A stretch of 64,000 nucleotides of DNA from a virus (IMGVR_UViG_3300027782_000029:1-64000); one strand, 5' to 3'. Positions 35,912 through 45,665 are shown, numbered from the stretch's first letter. Notes: generated by a model from the sequence alone, not told the origin. Program-made: numbers and translations.

Positions 35912-37486
35912 TTATATCTCTTTATAGAGTATCTCAAACTCATAAGAGTTTGCGCTGTCGTCATTAATTTCAATCTCAAAAGAAGCTTCGTACTGGACGT
36001 TGCCACCTATCAATAATACCTCATTAAGACCTGTTAAAACTAAGTTCTGATAAGGTTTAGTTAATGTTGAATCATAGTATGCATTTCGTGCAGATTCGTA
36101 GTCAATTGCGTCAGCTGGTATTGCAAGACTTCCATCGGTACCGTCATGCTTATGGACAGCAAGGTCTATGCCTCCTATGGTTATTCCAGACGCTATGTCC
36201 ATATTGCCTTCTATGGTTCCACCGTCTGATCTAAGATATTGTGGGTGGGCATTGCCGTCTAAGTCGTCTAGGTCATTGTGGGAAGATCTAAGGCCTCTTC
36301 TGTCGCTTTCATCAGGCTCTATTGCCATGAATGTTTCTTTGTATGAATCTAAATCTTGTATAGCGTCGGTTATTAGTATCTTGCTTCTTTTTGTGCCCTT
36401 TACTTCAAGCTGCATAAGATAGTTGATGTATCTTCTTTTCAGTCTTATTGCTTGTAGTAGTGCATCAAACTTATTGTAGAACTGATTGTTTCTTTCAACA
36501 ACGTCAGCAGTTATTGCACCTAGGTTTCCTGTTATTGCACTTTCTGCAGTAAACATCTCTTTAAGAAGTGTAGGGATCTCTTTTCCGATCTCAGTTGTTT
36601 TGAGGTCGTACATCATTGGCTCAATTACCTTAGACATAACATTTAACGCCGGCATTAAATAATTATTATAAAAAGTTCTTGATGTGTCTTGACTATCTCT
36701 TTTTATTAAATTTAATAAGGTTTGAATTTCGGTTGTTAGTGAATTTATTTTGATAGAAAAAAACGCTTGGAATTGCGAGGCTTGTCTTTCAGATATTTGA
36801 TCCACTTCGGCATTGGGGATAGATACTGGTCTTGATGTGATTTCAACTGCAATTTGTTTCGTGTAGTGTGTTGTTGTCTTCGCCCAGTCTGCGAAGTACT
36901 TTGAGATTTGTGCTTCGGTATCATTTCTATACTCTTCCCCCAGATAGTGTATGGCGATGTTTTTTAATATAGTTAATTCACTTAAAGTGTACTTTAGTGC
37001 TTTTCTTGCTTCTACTAAGTGTCCAAAAGTTGAATGACTGATTATTAGGTCATACTCTTTTATGAACGCTCTACATGATCTGCATAAATGTTTTTCTGCA
37101 AACAAGTATTGAGGGTAACAAATAAAACCTGGTTCTTGCATGATTGAAGCTGTTGGATCTGACTTTAGTACATCTTTCCAAACCGCAGAATGGGCAACCT
37201 CAAGTTCTATACTTGCATAAGGGTCTATGTTGACCTGGTCAAGATTTTCTTCTATCTCATTTATCATTCCGCTTATATGGAATTCAGCTTGAGTAATATA
37301 ATTTCTTAGTTCTTCTATTGATATCTGTGACTTTTCGGTACTTAAGTTATTTCTTTTTGTACCTGTTTTAATTTGTTCAAATGAATTCAATCTTTCTTCA
37401 GAAGAGATAAATGAACTAACTGATTCTGGAGAATCAGAAAAAGCGTCTTCAATTGCTGAGCTTTCGCCTAAACCATATTTAGCCAT
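35912..37486 (-). CDS. Helical virion protein with fibre-type C-terminus
   Basis: A 524-aa protein. The first 380 residues are mainly helical and include CYPQYLFAEKHLCRSC, a three-Cys cluster near residues 123-138 that could bind a metal. From about residue 405 it changes to fibre sequence: HNDLDDLDGNAHPQYL, SDGGTIEGNMDIASG and an HKHDGTDGS segment, motifs common in fibre shafts. The combination suggests an adaptor that anchors a fibre to the virion. Confidence 0.6.
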   Translation of the reverse strand: MAKYGLGESSAIEDAFSDSPESVSSFISSEERLNSFEQIKTGTKRNNLSTEKSQISIEELRNYITQAEFHISGMINEIEENLDQVNIDPYASIELEVAHSAVWKDVLKSDPTASIMQEPGFICYPQYLFAEKHLCRSCRAFIKEYDLIISHSTFGHLVEARKALKYTLSELTILKNIAIHYLGEEYRNDTEAQISKYFADWAKTTTHYTKQIAVEITSRPVSIPNAEVDQISERQASQFQAFFSIKINSLTTEIQTLLNLIKRDSQDTSRTFYNNYLMPALNVMSKVIEPMMYDLKTTEIGKEIPTLLKEMFTAESAITGNLGAITADVVERNNQFYNKFDALLQAIRLKRRYINYLMQLEVKGTKRSKILITDAIQDLDSYKETFMAIEPDESDRRGLRSSHNDLDDLDGNAHPQYLRSDGGTIEGNMDIASGITIGGIDLAVHKHDGTDGSLAIPADAIDYESARNAYYDSTLTKPYQNLVLTGLNEVLLIGGNVQYEASFEIEINDDSANSYEFEILYKEI

Positions 37487-37498
37487 AATATTTTTTTC

Positions 37499-39376
37499 CT
37501 AAAATGTCGATCTTTTAATTCTAGAAGAAGGTTTTCTTCCACTTCTTTTTTTGAATCCAAGTACGTTTTCCGAAACTGCTTCTGCTCTTCCGCTAACAAA
37601 CCCAGAGCCTTTTTCTTTTTCATTGCCTTCTTCACCTGATTGTTTCGGCATAAAGAACGTGTTAGAAAAAGATTCTGTATTGGTAGCAAATCTTGCTTTG
37701 TGCAGCTCGCTATAGTTCTGAGTGATAGACAGCAGAGCTAACATCAAAGCGTCGTGTGCATGGTCGACTGCTGAACCGCCAGCTTCGAATACTGGTCTTC
37801 CTGTTTGAGTAGTTCTAACAACAACATAAGAGATTAGTTGCATAAACATTTCATCATCTTTTGCTGGAAATACAATTGATTCTTTTTCCAAATACTGACG
37901 CAGGTTGTCTACCATGTAGGGTTTAATTTCTTTTTTAACAACCTGTTTAGTATAAGGATCTCTAATGTCTATTGTTTCGCTGAAGCTAACTCCTTTTACT
38001 CTTGTCTTTAATCCTGATATTGGATTTTCTACGCCATACTTATGAAGAAGCTCTACTTGCACTTCTCCATATCCACGGTCAACATAAATATGTTTAGGCA
38101 TATAGATGTCGTTTAGCTCTACGATTCTAGATACAGCTTTAGTTAGAGTGTATTCTGATCTTTCAATTTCTTCTCTGTACGCAAGTTTTACTTTGTTTCT
38201 AAATCTAGGATCTTCATATGCGTCAGAGCAAACTTCAAGAACAACTATATTTGTTCCTGCTCCGTACTTGTCCCAGTCAACACCAATGGTGTGAAAGCTT
38301 CTTGCAGAAGTCATCTCTGGATTATAATTCCAGCTTGGCTCAATAAAGGCTTTGTCTACGTACTTGCGCGGGTACACGCCTTCAGCGTCTTCTCCCCAGT
38401 CTGCTTCAATTTCGTGTCTGTATCCAATTTCAGAATACTGTTCTCTAAACTCATCTTCTTGTTCTTTAGCAAAGTATGGGTTGCAGTATGAAGGAAACCA
38501 AAACTCTTTAAATCTTTCTGATCTACACCACTCCCAAAATCTTTCTCGTCTACCCGTTGGAGTAGACGCACCAATTAGAACTTTGTCTGGCTGATCTTCT
38601 GCTGTTTTCTGCAGCATTGCGTACAGTGCATCGAGGTCGTCCGCATGCATGTAGTCCATTTCGTCAAGAACAATAACATGGGCTTCCTGACCACGAGCTA
38701 CGTCAGACTTTCCACCAGAACGCATTCCTGATGTAAAGAATCTAATTGTTGACCCATTACTAAATTGAATCATAAACTGAGGGCTTGTTACTTTTCTTGT
38801 GATTGAATTTAGAACAATCTCATTGTTAGCTGCTAGTCTTAAAATCTCTTGATAAATTAATTCTACGTGAGATTTCATTGGAGCAATGACTAAACATCTT
38901 CCGTCCTTATGGGTATAACTATAGTGAAGCAAATATACTGCCATACTAAAAGTTTTGCCCAAACGACGACCAGCTCTTAATACTTTTCTTGAAGCAGGAT
39001 CTCTTAGAATGAGAGTTTGATAGACTCTTGTCTCTACATTTAGAAACTGTCTTGCCCATACACATGGGTCTTTAGCTATGTGTATTTGCCTTTGTTGCTC
39101 AGCAGAAATGCCAGCATCTAGCAACTCTTCATCTATTTCAAAAGGTTCATCTATCAATAAGGCAAGTTCTCTGTTGGTTAATTCTCTACCTGATATTGGA
39201 GAACCATCTGCCCAGTTTAGGTGAGTAAGTTTATTTTCAAAAACCCATTCAATTCTATTAATCTGCTTGTACGTTTCAACGTCTTGAGCTTTTATTATTT
39301 CTAAAAGATCTTCTTTAGACAGCTTTTCTAAGTCTTGTCTAAACTTTTTAGTTTTATTTGAAATTGATAAGCTCAT
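37499..39376 (-). CDS. Terminase large subunit
   Basis: A 625-aa packaging motor with both terminase domains. The ATPase part has Walker A RAGRRLGKTF at residues 134-143, CLVIAPMKSHVELIYQEI next to it, and Walker B VIVLDEMDYM at 235-243. The C-terminal nuclease part has an acidic strand TIGVDWDKYG near residue 370 and IYVDRGYGE near 435, consistent with the RNase H-like active site. The last 60 residues are basic and flexible. No small subunit is evident beside it. Confidence 0.92.
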   Translation of the reverse strand: MSLSISNKTKKFRQDLEKLSKEDLLEIIKAQDVETYKQINRIEWVFENKLTHLNWADGSPISGRELTNRELALLIDEPFEIDEELLDAGISAEQQRQIHIAKDPCVWARQFLNVETRVYQTLILRDPASRKVLRAGRRLGKTFSMAVYLLHYSYTHKDGRCLVIAPMKSHVELIYQEILRLAANNEIVLNSITRKVTSPQFMIQFSNGSTIRFFTSGMRSGGKSDVARGQEAHVIVLDEMDYMHADDLDALYAMLQKTAEDQPDKVLIGASTPTGRRERFWEWCRSERFKEFWFPSYCNPYFAKEQEDEFREQYSEIGYRHEIEADWGEDAEGVYPRKYVDKAFIEPSWNYNPEMTSARSFHTIGVDWDKYGAGTNIVVLEVCSDAYEDPRFRNKVKLAYREEIERSEYTLTKAVSRIVELNDIYMPKHIYVDRGYGEVQVELLHKYGVENPISGLKTRVKGVSFSETIDIRDPYTKQVVKKEIKPYMVDNLRQYLEKESIVFPAKDDEMFMQLISYVVVRTTQTGRPVFEAGGSAVDHAHDALMLALLSITQNYSELHKARFATNTESFSNTFFMPKQSGEEGNEKEKGSGFVSGRAEAVSENVLGFKKRSGRKPSSRIKRSTF

Positions 39377-39379
39377 ATT

Positions 39380-40822
39380 TTACCCAAAGTGAGCAGCCAT
39401 CATTCCAGCCTCAGAACCTAACATACTTCTTGCGTTAAGTCTTGAATTTTGAATTGCAGCTACACCTCTTGCTCGTGAAGTTGCAGCAACTTCGTTATCT
39501 CTATAGCCCATGCCAAACAATGGTTTGTTCATAGACCCCTGCATAGATTTTACAGCATCCTTGGCAAAGTTTCCAGCTGCCATCACACCTTTACCAGCTA
39601 ATTTACCTAAGTCATAAACTAAAGCTACGTTTCCAACAATGCTTGCACTTCGGAGTGCAAAAGCTCCACCCCTTTTCATTAATTCGCCTCTTAATATTCT
39701 TGCTGCTGCTTTATCTCCAGCTTCATCTGCCATCTTAGCCATTACTCTAATGTTGCTTTGCTTAGGAAGAAATTTACCAAGTGCGCCTGGTCTTGCTACC
39801 CTATCTCCAAACCTACCTAGATTATTAAAACTAGTACCTGCTCCAGAAAGCATTTCTGAGACAGCAGTTGTATTTCCGGTGTTAGCGAATGCTCTGCCAA
39901 GAACTCCTTCTAGTCTTTTGTATGCGTTAGTTCCCACAAATTGCGATGGGTTCATTGCAGTTCCAAGGCTTTCGGTCATAGATCTAGTAAATATGCCACC
40001 TTGACTATTGGACAGCCCTCTAAGTCTTCCAACGCTACCAACACTAGCAACAGGACTTGGTGGACCCATAAGGCCAGGAGCAAGAGTGGGCTTAACGTTA
40101 GTTAGTCTTGCGATGTTTGTGTCTAAACCTGTTAATTTTTTTTCTACTCTTGCAAGCTTGCGACTAGCTCGACCTACTGATTTTCCATCAAGTGATCTGG
40201 TCAATATTTTATCATTTAGTTTTGTGGCTTTACTTTCCAAGGAGAAGGTCTTATGCATCGTAGACATTCTACCTAAAACGCCTCCAGCCATCAGATCTTC
40301 TGTAGAGCCAGAATCTATGATACCTCTACCTTCTAGCACTCCTCTTAGTCCTACTTTTTCTAAACCTTTTCCAAGCATCTTTGCGCCTTGGAATGGTGTA
40401 TATAGGCCTGTTGCGTCTGCATTTCCATTTAATGCAGATACCGATGGCATTCTTCGGAATGATCTTACAGAGCCAACATTTGCCTTAAATGATTGTTTAA
40501 GAAATGGAGTCTTGCCTGCTGCTGCTGCGGAAGCTCCTCTGAACTTAGAAAACATAAACGCATTTGGACTTGCTGGCATAGTATTGTTGCCAATGAACGA
40601 ACCAAATTTAGCAGCTCTTTTTGCTTGCCTTGCACTGCCTACTGCTGCTTTATCAAGGAACCCACCCTTGAACATTGTATTTTCAAATCTTCTCATGTTC
40701 CAGGCCATAGTATGGCTGATGGCTGGCATGTTTTCTGCCATCCTCATGAAGAGTGGTGCTTGAGGACCAGCTAGGTCACTGCCCATTTCTGGCTCAATAA
40801 TATTGCCTTCGCCGTAAGCCAT
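39380..40822 (-). CDS. Basic Ala/Gly-rich virion protein, ejection-protein candidate
   Basis: A 480-aa protein, strongly basic, rich in Ala, Gly, Ser and Met, with a hydrophobic segment near residue 400 (SIVGNVALVYDLGKLAGKG). It has no cysteines or enzyme motifs. It is one of several basic Gly/Ala-rich genes between 39 and 47 kb that overlap or nearly touch. Such proteins may be packed in the capsid and ejected with DNA. That role is inferred from composition and position beside terminase. Confidence 0.5.
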   Translation of the reverse strand: MAYGEGNIIEPEMGSDLAGPQAPLFMRMAENMPAISHTMAWNMRRFENTMFKGGFLDKAAVGSARQAKRAAKFGSFIGNNTMPASPNAFMFSKFRGASAAAAGKTPFLKQSFKANVGSVRSFRRMPSVSALNGNADATGLYTPFQGAKMLGKGLEKVGLRGVLEGRGIIDSGSTEDLMAGGVLGRMSTMHKTFSLESKATKLNDKILTRSLDGKSVGRASRKLARVEKKLTGLDTNIARLTNVKPTLAPGLMGPPSPVASVGSVGRLRGLSNSQGGIFTRSMTESLGTAMNPSQFVGTNAYKRLEGVLGRAFANTGNTTAVSEMLSGAGTSFNNLGRFGDRVARPGALGKFLPKQSNIRVMAKMADEAGDKAAARILRGELMKRGGAFALRSASIVGNVALVYDLGKLAGKGVMAAGNFAKDAVKSMQGSMNKPLFGMGYRDNEVAATSRARGVAAIQNSRLNARSMLGSEAGMMAAHFG

Positions 40823-41379
40823 TAGCCTCTCCTCGAGTTGTGCATTCCTAGAACTATATTTCCATTAGCGTTAAGAGATTGTGCTGTCATTAAAGATGAG
40901 TTACCAGATCTTCCATATTTTTGCGCGTTTCCTGCAGCTTCTCTCATTCCAATCATGCCAACAGATCCTGCGCCAATTCCTGCTCCAACAGTTGCACCAG
41001 CAATAGCCCCACCTATTGCACCTTTTATTCCATAATTTTTTCCACCTAATATTCCGCCACCTAATGCTCCCCCAAGCCCTCCAAGCCCTCCAGCAACAAC
41101 TCCACCTTTAGCTATAACCCCAAGAGAGTTGGCTCCATACATGCTTAGTGCACCTGCGTTAGCAAACCTGAACGGGAGTCCTGCTGCTCCAGATACTCCT
41201 CCAGCTAATGCTAAGCTTGGGGTCAAGTCAGTTCCAAGAACTGCTTGATCTGCTTGCGGATTATCAAAGGCAATATCCATAGCATTGTCGATTGTGCCAT
41301 TAGCAACTTTTTTAAACATGCCTGCGCCAAAAGCCCCAGCTAAAGCTGTGCCCATTAAAACTTTTCTACCTATAGCCAT
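40822..41379 (-). CDS. Glycine-zipper membrane-active protein, virion candidate
   Basis: A 185-aa protein dominated by GxxxG and GG repeats (about residues 60-145), the pattern of glycine-zipper membrane helices that form pores or hairpins, with basic ends. It shares a base with the next gene. Glycine-zipper proteins are used by some phages to breach the membrane during DNA entry. I have no family match, so this stays a candidate. Confidence 0.5.
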   Translation of the reverse strand: MAIGRKVLMGTALAGAFGAGMFKKVANGTIDNAMDIAFDNPQADQAVLGTDLTPSLALAGGVSGAAGLPFRFANAGALSMYGANSLGVIAKGGVVAGGLGGLGGALGGGILGGKNYGIKGAIGGAIAGATVGAGIGAGSVGMIGMREAAGNAQKYGRSGNSSLMTAQSLNANGNIVLGMHNSRRG

Positions 41380-41382
41380 TTT

Positions 41383-43698
41383 TTATCCCCCATAAAGGTG
41401 ATCGTATTTATTTGGTCCCATTCTTGTGTGACCAATTTTGTTTCTGTCTAAATTTCCAACAACTCCAGCTGTTGTTAATGGATCTCTTCTTGAAGATGTC
41501 ATTCCAGCGGTTGATTGAAAACTACTATTAGCTCTTCTTATTTGCCCATTTGCTTCTACTGGCTGATCTTGCATTGTCTCATCGTACATACTGCTTTCTT
41601 GAGACTTGTTGTACATATAGTAACCAGCTGCAGCAACGCCAACACCAAGAGCTGCTAAACCTATTTTAGGTTTTAATCTTTGAAAAGCTTCTGCTATATT
41701 TTCATCTCTAAAACTTCTTCCAAGACCTTTTGATGAAAAATTCTTTTTTAATCCTTTTAAGAATTTAGAGTCTTCCGCCATTCTTCCAGAAGTAGCTCTA
41801 TATGAACTAGTTACTTCCTGAGCTGCTTCTCCACTTCTTATCTTGGCTGCCGCTGCTACATCATCTGTGGTTCCCATGTCAAGAATTCTTGTTGTTGTAT
41901 CATCTATTCTTCCTTGAAATGACCCATACCCTTCTCCAGCCTCAGACATAGAAAAATTAATACCCCTTTGTGCTGGCAATACGTCATTGTCGCTTATTTC
42001 TTCCATGAGTGCTTTAGCACCTTCTGCAATGTCTCCTGTTATATTGTGAGTAGCTAAACCTCTATTCCTTAGAGAATAATACACTTCTCGTTTTACAACA
42101 TCTATACCGTCTTTAAGTTTTGTAGTAACCATTCTTGCTTGGTCTACATCAGAAAAATGGCCCATTTCAACAAGTTGTTCTGATGTTTTTTGGTCAACTA
42201 AAGTTTTTAATTTTTCCACACCTTGGTCTGCAATTTCTGCAGCCCTTCTGCGACTCATGACTGCTCCAGACTCTTGTGCAGCTAAATCCCCAAGCACTAC
42301 GTTAATGATTTTACCTTCGGGTGTGTCAACTGCTGATAGTCCAAATTTATTTGCTTTGTAATCAGCTATAAATTCATCACTAAGAAGTTTATATTTTGAT
42401 AAACCGTCACTTCCAGTAACTTCTATATCTTTTATTATAGACGCTGGCAGCATTACTCTTGAAACTTCATCTGGAGATTTGCCATACAGTCTTACAAATT
42501 GTTGTTCTTCAAAATGAGACACCCCAAATTCACTTAACAGTTTTGAATCAGACTTTCCAACTCTGTTAAATTGATTAACTTTAGCCATCAATTCTGTATC
42601 AGTTAAATCATCCAGCGTTTCCCCTGCTGCAGATGCTTTTAATTGTTTAGCTAGGTGACGATCTTTAATAACAGAAGCAGCATAGCCTTCTGGCGTACTG
42701 GCAGAAGGTACGTTATATGGAACTGAAGAAGTCATTGTTGCTAGTTCGACAAAGTTTCTCCTTAGATAAGGATCATCAATAACTCCTCCTATCCCAGACT
42801 TAGAAAGAGTTTCAAGATAGCTATCTTTTTGAGCTTCAGTAATTATTCCAAATGTTTTAGATATGTTACGTGAAATTTCTGTTTTTTGAAATATGTCTGG
42901 TCTTGTACTAAAATCGGTAAATCCAATCTGTTCCCTTGTAGCTGCAAGTCCTTCTATTAGTCTTTGGTCTATGTCTGCATCTCCGCCATGCATCATTGCT
43001 TCTACTAAATCCATTGGAGAAGTTTTAAGCGTTGGAGAGATACTAGAACCCTTGCTTATTCCATCTAGAACGCCAAGCATTCTAGACTGCTGACCATAGC
43101 TTATTCCAGAGTCTATTACCTCACTGCTTCCCTTTAGCGCATCATCTTTTAGCATTAGCATTTGTTGTTGAATGCGAGCTTGTGTTGCGCTCTTGTCCAA
43201 AATTGTTTCTGAAACTTCTCCTGTTGCTCTATCCGTAAGTGATTCTATGAAAGAACCTTTTCTTCCAGAATAACTAATAATAGAACCAGTGTCTGTGCTT
43301 AATTTAACTCCCCTCATTCCCTCCTCTGTTTGGGTGGCATAGTTAAAAACTGCGTCAGACATATGCTGTGCATGTGCAATATTTGTTGTTGGAGTTGGAG
43401 GTGCGGCCTTGGCTATGTTTCTTCTTATGTCCTTTAAGTGCTGAGGAAGGTGTGCTGTCCCTTGTGCTAGATCTAATCTTCCATCTAATATGAATTGAGC
43501 CATATAATTTGTTAAAATTGTATCTGTTTGAGCCATGTGGTTACCTTTAGCTAGGTTCGTCAAAAAGTCTGCACCGTCGGAACCGCCATGTTTTTCTATT
43601 AATTCTAAAAGATTAGTATTTAATGTTATATTTTCTATACCAAATGGAGTAGCCTTTCCACCAATTGAAGCTTTAGCTAAAGTTTCTGGAGCAAACAA
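41383..43698 (-). CDS. C-terminal part of exonuclease-containing virion protein
   Basis: A 771-residue frame counted from TTG 43698; however the frame is open up to 43812, and the first part completes an exonuclease domain begun in the 43799 gene. Residues 54-59 (HMAQTD) fit the DnaQ-family Exo III motif (H-x4-D), preceded by a TNLLELIEKHG helix. The rest is helical and acidic. Near the C-terminus there is a hydrophobic segment (GLAALGVGVAAAGYYMY) and a short basic tail. If joined by a +1 shift the protein is about 1175 aa. Without a shift this piece lacks a good ribosome site. Confidence 0.65.
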   Translation of the reverse strand: MFAPETLAKASIGGKATPFGIENITLNTNLLELIEKHGGSDGADFLTNLAKGNHMAQTDTILTNYMAQFILDGRLDLAQGTAHLPQHLKDIRRNIAKAAPPTPTTNIAHAQHMSDAVFNYATQTEEGMRGVKLSTDTGSIISYSGRKGSFIESLTDRATGEVSETILDKSATQARIQQQMLMLKDDALKGSSEVIDSGISYGQQSRMLGVLDGISKGSSISPTLKTSPMDLVEAMMHGGDADIDQRLIEGLAATREQIGFTDFSTRPDIFQKTEISRNISKTFGIITEAQKDSYLETLSKSGIGGVIDDPYLRRNFVELATMTSSVPYNVPSASTPEGYAASVIKDRHLAKQLKASAAGETLDDLTDTELMAKVNQFNRVGKSDSKLLSEFGVSHFEEQQFVRLYGKSPDEVSRVMLPASIIKDIEVTGSDGLSKYKLLSDEFIADYKANKFGLSAVDTPEGKIINVVLGDLAAQESGAVMSRRRAAEIADQGVEKLKTLVDQKTSEQLVEMGHFSDVDQARMVTTKLKDGIDVVKREVYYSLRNRGLATHNITGDIAEGAKALMEEISDNDVLPAQRGINFSMSEAGEGYGSFQGRIDDTTTRILDMGTTDDVAAAAKIRSGEAAQEVTSSYRATSGRMAEDSKFLKGLKKNFSSKGLGRSFRDENIAEAFQRLKPKIGLAALGVGVAAAGYYMYNKSQESSMYDETMQDQPVEANGQIRRANSSFQSTAGMTSSRRDPLTTAGVVGNLDRNKIGHTRMGPNKYDHLYGG

Positions 43699-43798
43699 TG
43701 CCGATCTAAGTTTACTCGCTCTAGCAAGATCATTAGTCTCTCCAGCTATCGATGCAAAAGCTTTGTCGGTTAAATATTCTTTAGCTAAATCTAAAGTG

Positions 43799-43816
43799 TT
43801 AATTACTTTTCCGTTC
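43799..43816 (-). other. +1 frameshift junction, GAA-CGG-AAA
   Basis: The upstream frame reads GAA CGG AAA AGT AAT TAA. Skipping C 43813 gives GAA GGA AAA GTA ATT AAC and continues for 809 codons. In the second frame a TAA lies just before this point, so the change of frame must occur between about 43820 and 43799. The same ACGGAAA sequence in the same phase occurs at the protease break. Confidence 0.65.
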
Positions 43817-44911
43817 TTTTACCATAGTTTGAAAACCTTCAAAAAGATTTGCTGCTTCTGCGTCTTTAAAAAAATCTTCACCTAAACTAAAAATAGAAGT
43901 ATGTATTTTTTCAATGTCAAATTTTGCGTTATGAAAAAGTAAAAAATCATTGTCTGCCATTTTTCTAAAAACATTTTTATACTGTTCAACTGCACCAAGT
44001 CTTCCTTCTGGAGTGAGTAAGTCTTTCATGTCAAGACTTGCACCAAAAGTATCTACTGTTCTTTCATAATTAAAAGCTGCTTTTGCCAAGTTTGTTGTTC
44101 CGCCTCCAGCTTCTGGAACCGTAATCATCTGCATTTCTCTAGTGCTAAAGTGTGCTGAGAAAACAGGATCATTAACTCCAGCTCCTGGCATATTGCCAAA
44201 TTGAATTTCTGTAGCAGCTAATGATCTCACTTCTGACAATGGCCCTAATCCAGATGTTTCAGTGTCGAGTGTCATTATTTTAGCGTTTCTTCCAGAAGAA
44301 ACTATATCATCTAATATTTGCCTAGTCTTTCCCATGTTTTCAAGTGTTTGCGAACTGGGCAATGAACTAGTTCCAAATCCAAATGCTCTTACACCCTCTT
44401 TGGTCGGATCTATGCTTATTGTTAAAGAATTCAATAAATTTGCAGCGTGATGATTTGCGTTGCGTACATCTATTCCGTATCTTCCTGCAGCAGTAAATAG
44501 GTTGCTACTTGGAAGAGGTTGTGATGGTGCACCAAACTTTTTTAAAACGCCCTCCATGTTAAGAAGTTCGTCTGACTGTATCAGGTTCTTTAGCTGTGTT
44601 CTATTGTTTATATTTTTTATAAGACTAAAGTTCATTACAGGACTTGACTGCGCTGCTTCTAACATTCTTTTTTGCGCTATAGACATATTCTTTGGCATTT
44701 CTTGTGCTAAAAAATTCTTGTATATACCTTCAAGATTTTTATACCTTTCCATAAAATCGTCTGAAGATCCGTACATTCTATTTATTTCTGCACTACCAAT
44801 AGGATTGCGAAGACCTCTACTAATTTTTGCTGCTATATCAGATCTATCAGCACTAAGGCCTCGCATTGGCAATTCTAATAACTTTAAGTATTCGTCTAGA
44901 AAGTTAGCCAT
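43799..44911 (-). CDS. DnaQ-family exonuclease protein, N-terminal part
   Basis: A 370-aa product with a basic helical N-terminal region (1-205), then a DnaQ/RNase T-type 3'-5' exonuclease domain: Exo I LDTETSGL (D216, E218) and Exo II HNAKFD (327-332). It ends abruptly at VKERKSN, 38 residues after Exo II, with no Exo III. The missing part, including VINTLDLAKEYL and HMAQTD, lies in the next frame. Skipping C 43813 joins them. The unusual placement inside a block of virion-like genes suggests a packaged nuclease rather than a replication proofreader. It overlaps the upstream gene by eight bases. Confidence 0.7.
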   Translation of the reverse strand: MANFLDEYLKLLELPMRGLSADRSDIAAKISRGLRNPIGSAEINRMYGSSDDFMERYKNLEGIYKNFLAQEMPKNMSIAQKRMLEAAQSSPVMNFSLIKNINNRTQLKNLIQSDELLNMEGVLKKFGAPSQPLPSSNLFTAAGRYGIDVRNANHHAANLLNSLTISIDPTKEGVRAFGFGTSSLPSSQTLENMGKTRQILDDIVSSGRNAKIMTLDTETSGLGPLSEVRSLAATEIQFGNMPGAGVNDPVFSAHFSTREMQMITVPEAGGGTTNLAKAAFNYERTVDTFGASLDMKDLLTPEGRLGAVEQYKNVFRKMADNDFLLFHNAKFDIEKIHTSIFSLGEDFFKDAEAANLFEGFQTMVKERKSN

Positions 44912-45665
44912 TATCTTTTTCCGTTGAAGCCTCTATGTATTCGTCTATTTCAATAGTTCCAAGTTTTTGTTTAAGAAGTTTTTCTCTTTGATTTTCAATT
45001 GATTGAACTTTATTAATAATGTCAGAAATAGCTTGGGCAGTATCGAGCTGTACCTGTCCAACTTTTGCTTTTGCTTCTCTTGTTGCAAGAAGTTGATTTC
45101 TTAAATCTTTTCTTCTCTTGTGTAGTTTGTCTTCAAGTTCTACTGCAAGATGCAATTCTTTTTTAAGGATTGGTTGGCCGTCTTGATCAATTCCAATAAC
45201 ATTTTCTTGAATGAAATGCTCTTTTGCTAACAGCTTAGTTTTTCTTAAGTACTGAACTTCTTGATCTACAAGATCTCTTACCATAGATACTTCAATAAGA
45301 TTGTTTGGATTGACGTCTAATTGTTCAAGATACTCTACAGTGAATTGAGAAACCATTGCCATCTCTATTGGGCATGGATTTCCTCTTGGTGCCAAGCTCT
45401 CTTTCAATAAAGGGCATGTTGAAGCAAAGATGCACTTCTCTGCTTCACAGTTCATTGGGATAGATGAAAACATTGCGTTGCGCGTTTTTTGCGGACGAAT
45501 AAGTTCTATTGCTTTATCTTTATCTTCTTCTGTCCAAGATTCTGGAAAAAACAAATCTGGTCTTAAAGACTCAAACTGTTTCATAAAATAATTCTTGTTT
45601 TCACTTTTTTCTATATTAGACATTAAAATCAATCCACTCTGACCTAAATAAACCTCGTTCATCAA
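44904..45665 (-). CDS. Cys-cluster and coiled-coil protein, unknown
   Basis: A 253-aa protein; the start may be ATG 45623 (239 aa, beginning MSNIEK), which overlaps the stop of the small zinc-ribbon gene. Residues 58-84 contain CEAEKC, STCPLL and NPCPIE, a four-Cys cluster that could hold zinc or an iron-sulphur cluster. The C-terminal half (150-240) is a long charged coiled coil. Lying upstream of the terminase block it might be a packaging or head-core protein, but no motif proves it. Confidence 0.55.
   Translation of the reverse strand: MMNEVYLGQSGLILMSNIEKSENKNYFMKQFESLRPDLFFPESWTEEDKDKAIELIRPQKTRNAMFSSIPMNCEAEKCIFASTCPLLKESLAPRGNPCPIEMAMVSQFTVEYLEQLDVNPNNLIEVSMVRDLVDQEVQYLRKTKLLAKEHFIQENVIGIDQDGQPILKKELHLAVELEDKLHKRRKDLRNQLLATREAKAKVGQVQLDTAQAISDIINKVQSIENQREKLLKQKLGTIEIDEYIEASTEKDNG

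Noticed and set aside
40008-40763. Long plus-strand frame (251 codons) opposite the 39380 gene
   Set aside because: It lies antisense to a better-supported gene in a co-directional operon. Composition is a shadow of Ala/Gly-rich coding and there is no ribosome site.
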